Source of the DNA: Oreohelix idahoensis
Lineage: Eukaryota > Mollusca > Gastropoda > Stylommatophora > Oreohelicidae
Length of the DNA: 64,000 bases
Assembly: GCA_024509875.1 (NCBI GenBank)
Contig: JAMPIV010006391.1
Span: forward strand, 124,001 to 188,000
Direction of reading: 5' to 3'
Below the pieces are notes generated by a model. The model was not told where the DNA came from. It made no database searches and saw nothing but the letters and a program-made list of their open reading frames with translations. Positions 12,701-26,484 of the stretch are shown here, piece by piece; position 1 is the first letter of the stretch; each line of letters starts with the position of its first letter. The translations under genes were made by a program, and so were the position numbers.

Positions 12701-15700
12701 ACAGTCATTCATTTGTGTATGAAAATGCTGTCTATGGTAAAAGCGAGAGAATCCATGTTTGATTCACACTTTTGATTATAGGAGTAATCGTTCTTGATAT
12801 TGATCCGGCGCATGGATTTTGCTCTTATGTTTGTACTTATTTTTTAGGGCCAGAAAATAGATTAATTTGCTTATTATGTTTATGGCCTGAATTCATATGT
12901 ATTACATATTATTAGTACAAGTAGAATCAGTCCTATATTGTATATTTTGGATGGGTAGGCGGAATTGATTCTTGTTATTCCGCTCTAGCGGAAGTATGAG
13001 TTGTCTTGACAAGTCGTGATGAGTTCCGATGTACCGTGACAATGGCGGGTACGCCTTTTCTAGGGCTGGCAGATTCTTAAGGAAAAATGATTTATGAAGT
13101 GGTTTTTCTTCTATAGGAGATTGTTCCTCTACTAGAGTTTGTGTTAGAGACTCTCCTAAGGTACGGTACCATGTATGATTCGGACTCCATGTAATGCCAG
13201 TCCCTGTTATTGATGATCTCAGGTCGGTTAGACCTAGCTGGAATTTTGTGCTTCGCAACGCTAGGGTCAAGTTTGTATCGACGGAGATGACGGGCTCCAT
13301 ACTGTAATTATGGCTACGTGAGGTAACTGGATTACTGTAGCTCTGTATGGAGGAACTTTATGAAATTATGCATATGTATTGCAAATTAACTTTGGCTTAT
13401 AAATATATCCTCCTGTGAGCGAGTGAGCGACAACTCAGGAAGGCGGCCATGTTAATTCCTGTCATCATACTTTAGTATCACTGTCCAAAGAACGGGGCAT
13501 GTATCTTATTACTCGGACAGTGACAAGGAGATCTCAATCTTGATAGAAACCCCCTTTTCGTGGTTTCATAATATACTACAAACTATGGACGTCAAGCAAC
13601 TTTAGTTATTTACCGATCCGCCTTCACTGACGCATTTAGTCAGAGCGGCCATAATGTATCATGACATTAAACTTTTGATGTACTACCCATTATTTATGAA
13701 TGTGTCATGACTTCAGATCTGCTATGTATGCCTACAAATTGATGTGTCAACATACCCATGATGTACTCGTTATGTCCCAGTGTGTACGTCTGAATAAATT
13801 GTGTAAACAAAGATTCCAGCAGTATGCATTGGTGCCTTGTAGACACAAGTGTATGAGTGATTAGTTTGGTCAGAACACGAACAGTACACCATTCGCGTTA
13901 ATCACAGTCTACACTTCTACTCCATACATACACCATCCTGCGTCGGTTGAAGTGACCAAGTTTAGGGCCTGCTTCCCCTGGAGCCTTAGAGGGAAACTAC
14001 TATTTACAGCTGCCTTTGCCTTCCCTAACTCAGGACTAGGGTGAGTTACCCATTTACCGCTGGGTAAACTGGAGCATGCCTGATCTCAACAACTCTGTAC
14101 ACTTCTTTACAGACTGACACTTACAGAGCGTGAGAGTGGAAAGTGAAACTTTACAACGGTCCACTTTATTTCGTCAGGTGTCGATGGCCTGTTCTTTTGT
14201 TCCTCACAAAGCGAGTGTTGACGTTGCCACGCGCGTCTGAGGTGGCTTGTTCCTAGGTTGTGTTGAAGCAATGTTATGTGGTGGAGACTTCGTCTGATAT
14301 GCAGATGTCCATGTGTGGTAAAGATATTTTCCTCAGGTGGTGATGATGGTGAAATCTGGTATATAGTTGAATTTGTTTGCGCATCAGTTTTACGGGGCGA
14401 ATCTGTCTATTACTGCAGGTAATTTAGGATCTCGATAAATTTTGTAGGCACTGGGTTTACAAAATCGTCCGTCTGCTCTTGCCACTTCTGGTCAAGATTT
14501 CTCAAAGGCACTTGTAAAGATCGTCCGTTTTGCTCCTTCAACTTCTGATCATTAAATTCGCGTGGACAGCTCTTAGTAATGCAGCAATCCTTCTGGGTAT
14601 TGTCTGCTTACTTTTCTGTGTGGGTGGTCGATGATAGAAAGCTCCTTCACCGCTTGGCAAATTCCTTTCTGACCCCGTGGAGTATGGGTAGGTTTGGTGC
14701 CGTTAATTAACTGTGAGATGCGTGTCGTCGCAGTATCTCTGGTTGGCCCTACTCTAAAGCACTTGTCCCGTGATTAACGCCAACAAAGTAGTAGACGAAG
14801 GCTGAGTTATCTCAAATGGTCCCTGTCTTTACCACTGCGATGGATAAAATAACGAACCCTTATCAGTACCCCGTAATCTATGTTACCTGTAGTGTGTTCT
14901 TGTATGTGAAATCTTATCACTATAATGAATGGCTGCGCGGTGTTTACTGCACGGTTAACAGGTAATGTAAGAGGCAAAATAAAAGTGTCTTGTATTTACT
15001 TTGTTATAGTTACTGGAACCTGTGCAATGTTATACTTACTTACTTACTTAGTCGTTCCCCTTCTACCGTGAGGTGTAGAGGTTTGGAAGAGAGAGCGCCA
15101 GACCATTCTATCAGCTGTCTTCTTCCTGGCCTGGTTCCATTCTAGTCCTCGGTCCTTCAAAGATTGTCTAATGTTGTCCTCCCAGCGGACTCTGGGTCGT
15201 CCTGGAGGTCTGGATCCCTGGCTCTTAGTTTCCCATGCTTGTCGTGGTAGCCGATCTTTTCCCATTCTGCAGACATGGCCAAACCATCTTAGTTGGGACT
15301 GTTCTATTTGAGTCTGCAGCGGATGGGATTTTAGGCCTTGACGAATCGTCTGGTTGCGGACCATGTCTCTTCTTGTTACTTCAACCACTTTCCTCAGATA
15401 CCTCATTTCTGAGGTTTGGATCTGGCTTTTGTGGGTTGTAGTCATTGCCCACGACTCGCATCCACATGTCACGACTGGGACAAAGGTGGAGCGGTATACA
15501 GCCATCTTCGTTTTCTTACCAACCTCTTTCTTGCTGAGGAATCCACGATTTATGGCCTGAAAAAGTCTCCCAGCCGCTGCTTTTCGAGTGGCCAACTCTT
15601 CTTTGATGCCTCCCTTTCAGTCTATAATAGCTCCGAGATATTTAAAGTGGTCGACCTGCTCCAGGACCTGTTCTCCCAACTTAATCTGATGTTTTCTTTC

Positions 15701-18700
15701 TTCTCGTGATATCACCATGGATTTTGTTTTAGAGCTGCTTATGACCATCCCTCTCTTCTCCAGCTCTTCCTTCCAGACTTGCAGGTTGGATTGGAGATGT
15801 GCCTCTGATTTTGCAATGTTATAATTAAAATAATTCTCTGCATGGTGTTTATTGTAACCTGTACTTATTAGTGTAAAATATAATATTATAGTAAAACGTG
15901 ACTGGTATATACAGTGTTATATATATATATGGAAAATATGTTTATATCATCTGACTGAAGTTAAGATAGATGTATAATAATAATGTACAAACTATATTAC
16001 ACTAACCTTGGTGTCCATATCAAGAATTCACTGACATACGTCCTGATTCTTTCTCATGAAATCTAGAACCCAAGTATGTTGGCGGACTGCTTCTCTTGCA
16101 ATCCCGAGCGATAAATTTCGTTTGGTTATATATCGTCCGAATCGCCGTTGGCGATTTTTCCGGTTCGCTTCTGGTGTCATGTGAAATTTCGTTTGTTTTC
16201 CTTTAGTCAGACATTCAGTCCTCATTACTGGGTAAAATTTCTGTAATGTTTTGCTATTATCGTTTTCTTGTTTTTCCTCTCCCAGACAATCTGTCTGCGT
16301 CGTCTTTTGGGGCATGTGCAGTGTTGTTATCGTCTTTGTATTCTTTACTCCTTTCATGTTGTTATTTATTCGTTCATATTGATTTTCGCCCCGACTTTGT
16401 GTCTCCGTTACTTCAATATTATCCGTGAAGTCCGACTGACCATCTTTATGTTCTGTTACAAGCCGAAATAATATTTGTAGATTACTGGCCCGAGACGTAG
16501 TGTCGATTACCGCGATAGTCTGTTGACCTAATGTCTCCTTGTTGTGAAAGCATTTCAGGTGAATGTTGTTGCGTTTACAGGGCTCACGCCAACGCTGTCT
16601 ATTGTTATGTAAACATTCCTTGTAAAATTGGTGGATGTCCCATTACTGTTGACAAACGATGTCTGTGCAGACAATGAGTATAGACAACCGACTGCCTTCT
16701 CATTCAGTGAGAAATTTACTGAAAAAATATTGGCAATCGGTCTTAGGAATTGAAATGCCGACTTACTCGCGTCCCGTGACACTCACAAGTGCCTGAAACA
16801 TACCTTTATGTGTGTATTATTTATTTACTGTTTACAGGCCTCAGGTTTGACGCTTTATTTATGTTATGTTGTTTTTTTAGCCTTGCAGAACTTTAAATCT
16901 GAAGCACTTTATAACATCTTGTTTAAAACTTATAAATTTCAGTTATTATTATCATAACTACATTATGGATTCTTCTCTTCTTCCGTCCTTAGCCACCGAC
17001 CGTCAAAGCAGTCAGTGGCCATTACGCCTAGTGGCGTCTTAGGGCAACAGCAGATAGGTTTTCTTTGCCATTGTTTCCCATCACGCCTATTGGCATCTTT
17101 AGGGCAACGGCAAATCAATCCATTTGCTGTTGTTTCCGTAATCGAAGTGACTGGCAAACGGGTGATCAGCCCGTTGGTACATTATGGATTATATTAGGAA
17201 TAATGTGAAAACAGTTTTAATTGTTGTGCTTTCTAATTTTATTATCTGAAAAATAATTAGCATTTCCAGTGCCTAACTTTTTTTTTGTTGTTGTTGCTAT
17301 AATGCATTAAATTTATCATAACACAATATTAAAACATTAAGTTTTTTTTATTTTTTTACACTTTTGCAACGTCTGCTGTTATTGGAGTTTAACATTTTTG
17401 TGTTAACAAGCTTTAACAGAAAAATTTCTTCTATAGTTAGCACTTTCCTTAACTTAAGCAACAAAAGTATAACTCTACCCAGTGTGGTTTTTTTCTACAC
17501 TACCAAGTGTAAATAATAACACTTACTAATGGCAAGAAAAATGCCACACATTGATCTGGAACAAATAATGCCTGTCACTATGTAAGAGTACACTTTGTGG
17601 CCCACACATTTTTTTTAATATGCACCGTAAATGAGGAGACGCAGAAACAATAGGACTGCAGCACTTTCAGACATGCCATAGAAGACGACTATTATGAGCT
17701 TTTATGTGGGTTGGCTACTTGATCATGTGAAATGGGTTGCTATGGGTACCATCATTGTAGGAGCATATGCTTTGATGTAGGGTTTTTACAAAGATGCCGG
17801 CTTCAGTTGAGGCTCCATACATCTTACGGAGTGAAAATGATGACAACTGTAATTAAGAAAAAAAAAAGTTATAGTCTGTCTGTTAGCTATAACTATAGTG
17901 CTTATTTTAGATAAAGTATGTGGAATTCTGGCTCACTGACTGTGTGGCAAAATCCAAATTCAAATATATTTGCATACCTAGGGTCCAAAACACAGCACCT
18001 TGTCAAGCAGAAAATTCCTCGCAAATACCTGCTGCTGCAAGAAATTGTTAGGGAACTGGCTGTAGAGAGAGTGAAAGATCACAAAGAACCAGTGCTCAAC
18101 AGATCCAAATATACGTAAGTGTGGTTGATTGTTTTTTATTTAATCGCTCACATCTTTATAAGAAAAATGGGAAAAGAAAAGATAAGGAGGGAATGTCAGG
18201 AGTGAGGAAGAGAGTAATGAGAGTTATTGGCTTCTATATCTGTTCTTGCTACAATAGTTTTATTGCTTAATTTTTAAAACGGACAATCTTTTTGTTCTGG
18301 GTATTTTGCTGAAAGGACATCTAACCTGTTTGTTACATGGTTATTAATTTTTAGTGGTCATGATATTGAGTATAAAGATATAAATAGTACAACGAAGAAA
18401 TTTCCCACTGTTTCAGATTGTGTGTTCTAAATAAAATGATGGAGCATGGAGCTACTTTCAGGGATGTGGAAGAATTAGAACAGGCGACCAGATTTCTGCA
18501 TGAAAATGGTGGGTATGGATTGTTTATGCTGAGTGAAAATGAAAAGGGTGGAATGGATAATTGTTAGAAATATTTATTTTTCACGTCAAAAAAGAGAGTA
18601 TGTAGAAATGTTTCTATACAACAAATGGTATGTCTATTCTTCATTAATCTTTTACCAGATTACTACAGTTATATAAAGCTTTTCAGTTGTTTTTTTAACA

Positions 18701-21700
18701 CAAAGCGTTTAGGTTTTTTATCTGTTTGGTAAGTTTGTCAGTTTTGTATTCCATGGTAAGCAGAACTGTTCAACAGCCATGTATATACATCTGCAGGTGT
18801 GCTGTTTCACTATGATGATCTTCCTCTACGGGATCTGTTTTTCCTAGACCCTCAGTGGCTGTGTGACCAGCTAGCCAAAGTCATCACTGTCAAAGAGATC
18901 AACAACTTTGCCCAGAGAGGTGAGTGGGTCTTGTGTGTTCATTCAGGTTAGACTTGACCTGCCAGTTTATGTTGTATCTGGGCTGTATGTATTGTCCAAA
19001 TTGTGTGAGACCAAAACATATACATAAATAATAACAAAAGGAATGAAGACATGGAAAGGTCAGACTTCTAGATAGACAAAACAGAAACAAAAATTTATGA
19101 TGACGTTTATGGTAAGTTTGTTGACTGCGGCATGTAAAGTTCAGTGATAGATTTGATGTCCATCAGATTCTGTATTAAGGAGTCAAACTTATTAAATAAA
19201 AACACTTATCCACCTTTTGTGGCTACAAAAACTTGTGGGCTTCAATCATTATCATTCTGCTTTTACACTGCATAAAGGAGCTTGGAGCCACCATGGCATC
19301 TGGCCCTGTTGCCTGCACTAAAGACACAACAGGCCACAAGACACAACAGACCAATGTTTGTCTTAAAACTAATTAAATGAAAAGAGAGACATGGCACTCT
19401 CTGCCAAACCTCTGCACACCTTGGTAGAAGAGGACTGACTACAAACGAAAGCCTGGACCAAAGAATTTAATGCACTGTTGCAATGGCAGTTTTGTAGCAT
19501 CTTATTTGATATGATGAGGTTGCCAGCCGCATGCTCAGCCTTGTATTAGCTGCCCCATATGACATGCCTGAGGGAGCAATAGTTCTATTCTTTCTTTGTA
19601 TCCTAAAAGATATTTAGACACCACAGGGTCAAACTTTTTGGCTTATTATGGACATATTCTGGGTTTTTATTACGTATGGCCTCACATTCCTAGCTCGTGA
19701 TTTGAGAGAGATGATGGCATGATTGTTGCTTCTAGTTCTCTTTTGTTTATTATAGTAGAGCCAGCTTTCTGATTCCTCTCTATCCTCAGTATTGTCGTCT
19801 CTTTGATCTGGCTTCTTCCTGTTTACATATTTATTGATCAGAATTTGTCCTGTTTACATATTTATTATGCGTCATTATTGTGGTTTACCACTATTTCTCA
19901 TTGATCAGACCTTCTGAACCTATTTTTCCTAAATTGCTGGAGGTGGGGAGGAATTTCTTATGGTTTGAAATGTTCTCAAAATAAAGTGTGAAGAAAATAA
20001 AATAAAATAAAGGAAAAAAAGAGTTTGAAAAAAGTTAATCATTGTGATAGTGGATTGTTTTACTGTATAAGCGTGATAAAAATTCTTAATACTTTAACGT
20101 TATAATTGACTATCCACATAAATATATAAATCACTTTTGCAAATTATAAATAGTGAGCATTTAGTTATCTGTATTATCCATAATTTAACTTGGATGCCAC
20201 CTTTAAGCCTAGTTTTCATTTGCATTAGACCAGTCCTTAATTGTGTTGTCCTCTTCCCAAGGTGTGATGCAAATGAAAAATTTGGAATTTCTGTTCAAAT
20301 CTGACGTATTTGAGGCAGAGCAAAATGAAATTTACATCATTAATCTCCTGAGTAAATTTGAAGTTGCCCTGCAGTTTGATGAGGAGCATCTGTTGTTGCC
20401 CTCACTGTTGCCAACTGAGACAGAACTGCTGGAAATGGCACGCAAGAAAAGTGATGTGCGGGTAAGGTGCCTTGCTGTTGTTTTTTTTACTTGAAAGCCA
20501 TCAATCCTGGGTCATGTTCTGTAATATTGTTGAGCTCAAACATCCAAAGTGGTTGTGTAAAGAGTTTACATATGACTAGACTTCTTCTGTCTGAAGCATG
20601 GAGAACAACAAAAACAACAATCAAAAAGCTTCAGACTTGTGGATGCTGGCATAGAATAGAAGGATTGAAGTGGTATGACTACTTCTACTACTTAGTCGTT
20701 CCCCTTCTACCGTGAGGTGTAGAGCTTTGGAAGAGAGAGCGCCAGACTATCCTATCGGCTGTCTTCCTCCTGGCCTGGTTCCATTCTAGTCCTCAGTCCT
20801 TCAAAGATTGTCTAATGTTGTCCTCCCAGCGGACTCTGGGTCGTCCTGGGGGTCTGGATCCCTGGCTCTTTGTTTCCCATGCTTGTCGTGGTAGCCGATC
20901 TTTTCCCATTCCGCAGACATGGCCAAACCATCTTAGTTGGGACTGTTCTGTTTGGGTCTGCAGGGGGTGGGATTTTAGGCCTTGATGTATCGTCTGGTTG
21001 CGGACCATATCTCTTCTTGTTACTCCAACCACCTTCCTCAGATACCTCATTTCTAAGGTTTGAAGTGGTATGACAAGATTACTAATGTTGAACTGATGAC
21101 AAAAACTAGACAAGTGCCAATGGAAGAAGAGATGAGAACACGACGCTGGAGATGGATAGGACACACATTGAGACAACCTGTTGATAGCATTACCAGGCAG
21201 TCCTTGTTCTGGAATCCCCAGGGTAAGAGAGGTAGAGGAAGACCAAAAGCACAAGGAAAAGAGAACTGGAGACAGACATGAAAGGGTTGTAGAGGATATG
21301 GAAAGACCTTGAGCTGATGGCACGGGACAGGAGGATTTGGCATAAGTTTATTGAAGGCCCATGCTCCTTGGACAGGCGAAAGAAGAAGGCTAATGTGCTG
21401 TAAGTGTAACAGATTTACTGAACTTAAACTTTGGTTTTTCACACAGCTTATTTTACATAGCTTCATTTGGGCTTATTGTGTACACAATTAATTTTATTCT
21501 TATGTAGTACATTTTGATCGTCCATTTGGCAGAGTGGTTAGAGTGCTAGCCTCTCACTGCAAAGGTACAGAGTTCAAAACATAGTGGTGCTACTTTCCAG
21601 TATACCCAGTTGTAAATGGGTACTTGACTCTGCTGTTGTGTTAAGGAAGACAATGGCAGCAAGGAGGAGAGCTGGCCACCAACACCTCTCGAAGCTGGAC

Positions 21701-24700
21701 CTAGTATAATGAGACCTCAACACTCCCCTATGTCAGTATCTGCTATGGGACTACCTTTACCTTTTCGTACAATTGAAGCGTATATAATATATCATGTACT
21801 TTATGTTTGTTGTGTACACAGTGCTATTATAGACTGAAAGGGAGGCATCAAAGATGAATTGGCCACTCGAAAAGCAGCAGCTGGGAGACTTTTTCAGGCC
21901 ATAAATCGAGGATTCCTCAGCAAGAGAGAGGTTGGTAAGAAAACGAAGATGGCTTTATACCGCTCCACCTATGTCCCAGTCTTGACATATGGATGCGAGT
22001 CATGGGCAATGACTACAACCCACAAAAGCCAGATCCAAACCTCAGAAATGAGGTATCTGAGGAAGGTGGTTGAAGTAACAAGAAGAGACATGGTCCGCAA
22101 CCAGACGATACGTCAAGGCCTAAAATCCCACCCCCTGCAGACCCAAGTAGAACAGTCCCAACTAAGATGGTTTGGCCATGTCTGCGGAATGGGAGAAGAT
22201 CGGCTACCACGACAAGCATGGGAAACAAAGAGCCAGGGATCCAGACCCCCAGGATGACCCAGAGTCAGCTGGGAGGACAACATTAGACATTGTTTGAAGG
22301 ACCAAGGACTAGAATGGAACCAGGCCAGGAGGAAGACAGCCGATAGGATAGTCTGGCGCTCTCTCTTCCAAACCTCTACACCTCACGGTAGAAGGGGAAC
22401 GACTAAGTAAGTAAGTGTACACAGTGCATTATAATCACTTTGTATGCATAGTTCACTTTAAAATAACTGTGTACAGAGTACACTCTAACCTTATTGTATC
22501 ATCATCATCATCACCCTTCAGCTCCATGTGGGGAATAGGCCTTCAACTAATTCAAGCCAAGACTTTCTGTCATAAGCCATCCGCTGAAGGCTTTTCCACG
22601 TCTGCTTTGTCACTTTCATGTCTGTCCTCAGTTTCCTTTTCCTTGTGTTTCTTTTACCTTGGGGATTCCTGAACAAGGACTGCCTTGTAATGCTATCAGC
22701 TGGTTTCTTTAGTGTGTGTGTGTGATACAACACCAGCAACTTTTCCTCACTTGTTGTTCTACTGTTATTTATCTGGTTTTTTTTTCCATTATTTCTACAT
22801 TGTGTCATAACATTTCAGTCCTTCTATATGGAGAGCTGACAGGTACTGATGATTTTGATGGTGATGATGATGGTGATGATCATTATGATGATGGTGATGA
22901 TCAGTGATGGTGATGATCATTATGGTGATGATCATGATGATGATGGTGATGATCATTATGATGATGATGGTGATGATGATGGTGATGATCATTATGATGA
23001 TGGTGATGATCAGGAGGATGATGGTGATGATCATGATGATGATCTTGATGATCATTATAATGATGGTGATGATCATTATGATCATGAAGATAATCATTAT
23101 GATGATGGTGATAATCATTATGATGATGATGATATCACTATGCTGATGATAATGATCATGATAATGATGGTGATGATCATTATGATGATAGTGTTGATCA
23201 TTATGGTGATGATCATGATGGTTTTTTTAACATGATTTGGGAGACACCTGGAAACTGAAAAAAAAATCTTGTTTCTGAAACACAGCTGCCCCCCGAGAAT
23301 TTTGGATAAAGCAGTACGGATCTGTATTACCTTTTGTATTCTTATTTTGAAATCAGTGTTTGTTTCTTCAACTTTATCTACACTGCCGTCAAGGTATATT
23401 TATGTCTACATTTAACCATAGAGTATTACAGTGCATTATTATTCAACTTATTTTCCTATATAATCCTGGGTTTCAGAGGGGACAAAGAAAAAATAGGACT
23501 AACTACTCCCTCAGGCATGCCATAAGAGGTGAAAAATATAAGGTTGTTTTTGGGGCCTGGCAACCTCATCATGTGAAACACATTGCCACAGTAACCACTA
23601 CTGCTAGAGCTCTTGAATGCTTGTAGCAAGCTTTCTGCAAGGAGATCAGCTGCAGGGGTGGCTTCATGCTCTGTAAAAAGCTAAAGGGGAAATGATGAGG
23701 ATGTCTTATTCAAGGGTCATGCTGATTGGCATAGACCAGGGGTTCTCAACCTTTTTTCTCTCATGGCCCCTGTCACAGTATAGATGTTCTACACAATATT
23801 GAGTTGGTCACTATCCATGAACAATAATGGCATCCAAATATCCCAGCGAAAATGCTGACAGGGAACAACACAGCGACCTCTCCGGTCGGTATCCAGAAAC
23901 TCTACTAACTTTCCGCGCCAGAATTCGGGCGTACTTCCTTCCAGGTCACAAGACCAAAACGGGTTTTTAAATTATCTCAATGTCACCACTCACAGCGTGA
24001 CCAACTTAATATTTTGTAGAACATCTATACTGTGACAGCCCCCATCTGAGCCTCATGAGTGCACTTTAAGCTGGCTAAAATTATGGTACACTTCTGTGAA
24101 TGATAATGATATTCTCATGAGTGCACTTTAAACTTGCTGAAATTATTGTGCACTTCTGTGTCTGTTAATTTAAGATATTTGAAATGTATACATTTTCTCT
24201 TGTATCAGATCCCACTGAGGAAACCAAATGAGCCTAGTGTTGGACTTGGTCCAGACACAGAGGCACGCGCTGAGTCACTGCGCTCCTTGCGTCCTAGTCG
24301 TCATCATGAAGGTCCTCCCAGTGTGCTACATGTGGGTACATCAGTTTTTTATACAGGCTCACAGGTACTAACACTGTTATCTTTATTGTTCGTCTACTGT
24401 GGTTAGGTTTAAATTATCTTCAGATGGCCTTGCAAGGACAAAGAGGAAATGGAAAGGTTCAGAGAAACTTGGAGAAGAACCATAAGAAGTGAGTAGACAG
24501 AAGTTTGAAGGGCCTGGACTGAAATGAAATATCTAACAAAAATGTGGCAGGATGAGGAAAGTGTTTGCAAACCCTTATGTTCCAAAAAAGATTTAAGACA
24601 AAAAGAGGAAAAGAAGTTTAAAGGAACAGCAACATTGAAAAAAGCTGAAAAAAAATGGCTGAAGTAATGTCACAAAGTGGTTTTAAAGTTTTAGAGTCTG

Positions 24701-26397
24701 CCTGAGTACAGAAACAAGACGCTAGATTGAAGAAAGTCTGAGAAGATAGATTAGATAAGAATACAGTGTATGTGGAAGGATGAGACTTATAGCTTCGAGG
24801 ATTAGAACCAAGATTGACTCTCCCTCGCCACTTGTGACTATTGTAAGCGCTACTGTCTCACCACCTCTGGCTACCAAAAGGAGATAAGGGTTCACTAAGT
24901 TCCACACACACTATACAGACAAAGCATACAGGTACAGTATAGTTAAAGATGAACTGATCCAGTGTCCATTTTATAGTTTATTAACGCAACAAATCAAATC
25001 CACCGTTGACAAAATAAAGTGCGAGTGCGTACCACCTGAAAAAAGAACGATTTAAGTGAAAGACAATATATAAACAAATAAAAACCAAATTCTCCACTCT
25101 CCTTTCACACTTGCATAAACAGAATTAAAGATTAAATCGATCTACTTGGTGGGGGTCTCTAACTAAGAGCCACCACTCCTGTCTACACTATATTATCTAA
25201 CTAACACTCTATCCCACTGAAGGTGGAGAACGAAATAACTACTGTCTCAAGCACTCTGTCCTACACAATCAATTTCTACACCACGAGCACTGCTACACTA
25301 CTTGACTTTGCATCGCTAACTCAGAGGCTGTCCTCTAAGTCTTTCAATCTGACTCTACTGGTCCCAGCTAGATTTCTCTCTCTCTCTCTACTCCGTCTTG
25401 GTTCAGTGACTATCTGACGATACTGTCTTCTTCTGAGGATCTGATGAGTTGCTGCTCCGTCACTCCCCTCTTCTTGGTTGCAGTTTGGAAAGGTATGTTT
25501 TCCCTATCTCCTTTCTGGTATACTGATACCGAGGGTCTGGTTCTCTACAGCGATATGTTGTGGCCGCAGGCTGTAGTTGTTTTCACGGCTTTATTATGGC
25601 CGTATTAGAAGCACAAGGCAACGCGCCTATTTGGTGTGCTTTAACGAGCTAAGAGCTCCTGATTTAAGAAAACCATTCCCGCTGAGGCATGTGCCCTCAC
25701 TGCAAGAGAACGTCTCCTTTCTTTCACTGGTGCAGACGTACTGGAAGCCAGTACTAACGCGTATCCAGTTCTCTTCACCTCTGGCGATGTCTCCAGCTTT
25801 CTAATTCTGAGAAGGCAATATACCGTGGTAGGTGTTAGGACAGTCTACAGCCTCCACTAGGTGCCGTGACAATGCTGTAAAATGAAAAAAGTAACATCTA
25901 TACAACAAGTCAAACTATTCTCATCCCTAACACATTAACACCCTAATTCCTCTACTCCCTGTTGTCCCCTAAATAAAAAACTTCCCCCTACTCACAAATC
26001 TACACACACAAAATACACAGATATTTATGCCCAAGGGTCAGACTAATCTACCGTCCCTCCTATCTCTCTCTCCCGCACCAACGTAAATATCTGTCTGGTA
26101 GAAAAACCCCAGTCACAGGCTGACCTGAATCTTTTGTGCTAGTCTTGCCCTCAAGCATCACAACATTCCATACACCGCAAGCTAAAATCCCCCTGTATAA
26201 TTCCCCGGCCCTACTTCTTACGGACTGACCTGGGAAGGTATCAATTAACACAATATATATATATATATATATATACACCATCTAGTTAATATTAAATCCC
26301 ATCTCAACCCTTTTTCCATACACCGCAAGCTAAAATTCCCCTGTATAATTCCCCGGCCCTACTTCTTACGGACTGACTCGGGAAGGTATCAATTAAC

Positions 26398-26484
<87 letters not shown>

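Larger units (their letters stand above)
11610..16860. mobile_element. 5.2-kb segment bounded by long inverted repeats, class unknown
   Basis: Left end (11625-11685) and right end (16790-16850) are inverted copies over about 75 bp, sharing GAGGCCTGTAAACAGTAAAT, AATAATACACACATAAAGGT and TGTTTCAGGC. The left repeat resumes at about 11990 (TGTCACAGGG) after a hairpin insertion. Inside are a LINE-C copy (15035-15811), decayed minus-strand coding at about 12.9-13.3, 14.4-14.7 and 16.0-16.8 kb, and no motif I recognise. It could be a large DNA transposon or two elements in opposite orientation. Confidence 0.6.

Noticed and set aside
17918..17981. Extension of LRRK1 exon g to the acceptor near 17910
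   Set aside because: Frame is open, but that acceptor breaks codon phase with exon f and the added residues do not match the family.
21515..21580. Functional tRNA gene
   Set aside because: A and B boxes are present but the acceptor stem does not pair and the body is shared with three other SINE copies.
22849..23235. Long Met/Asp-rich open frames
   Set aside because: They are translations of a TGA-rich microsatellite open on both strands; no start context or family.
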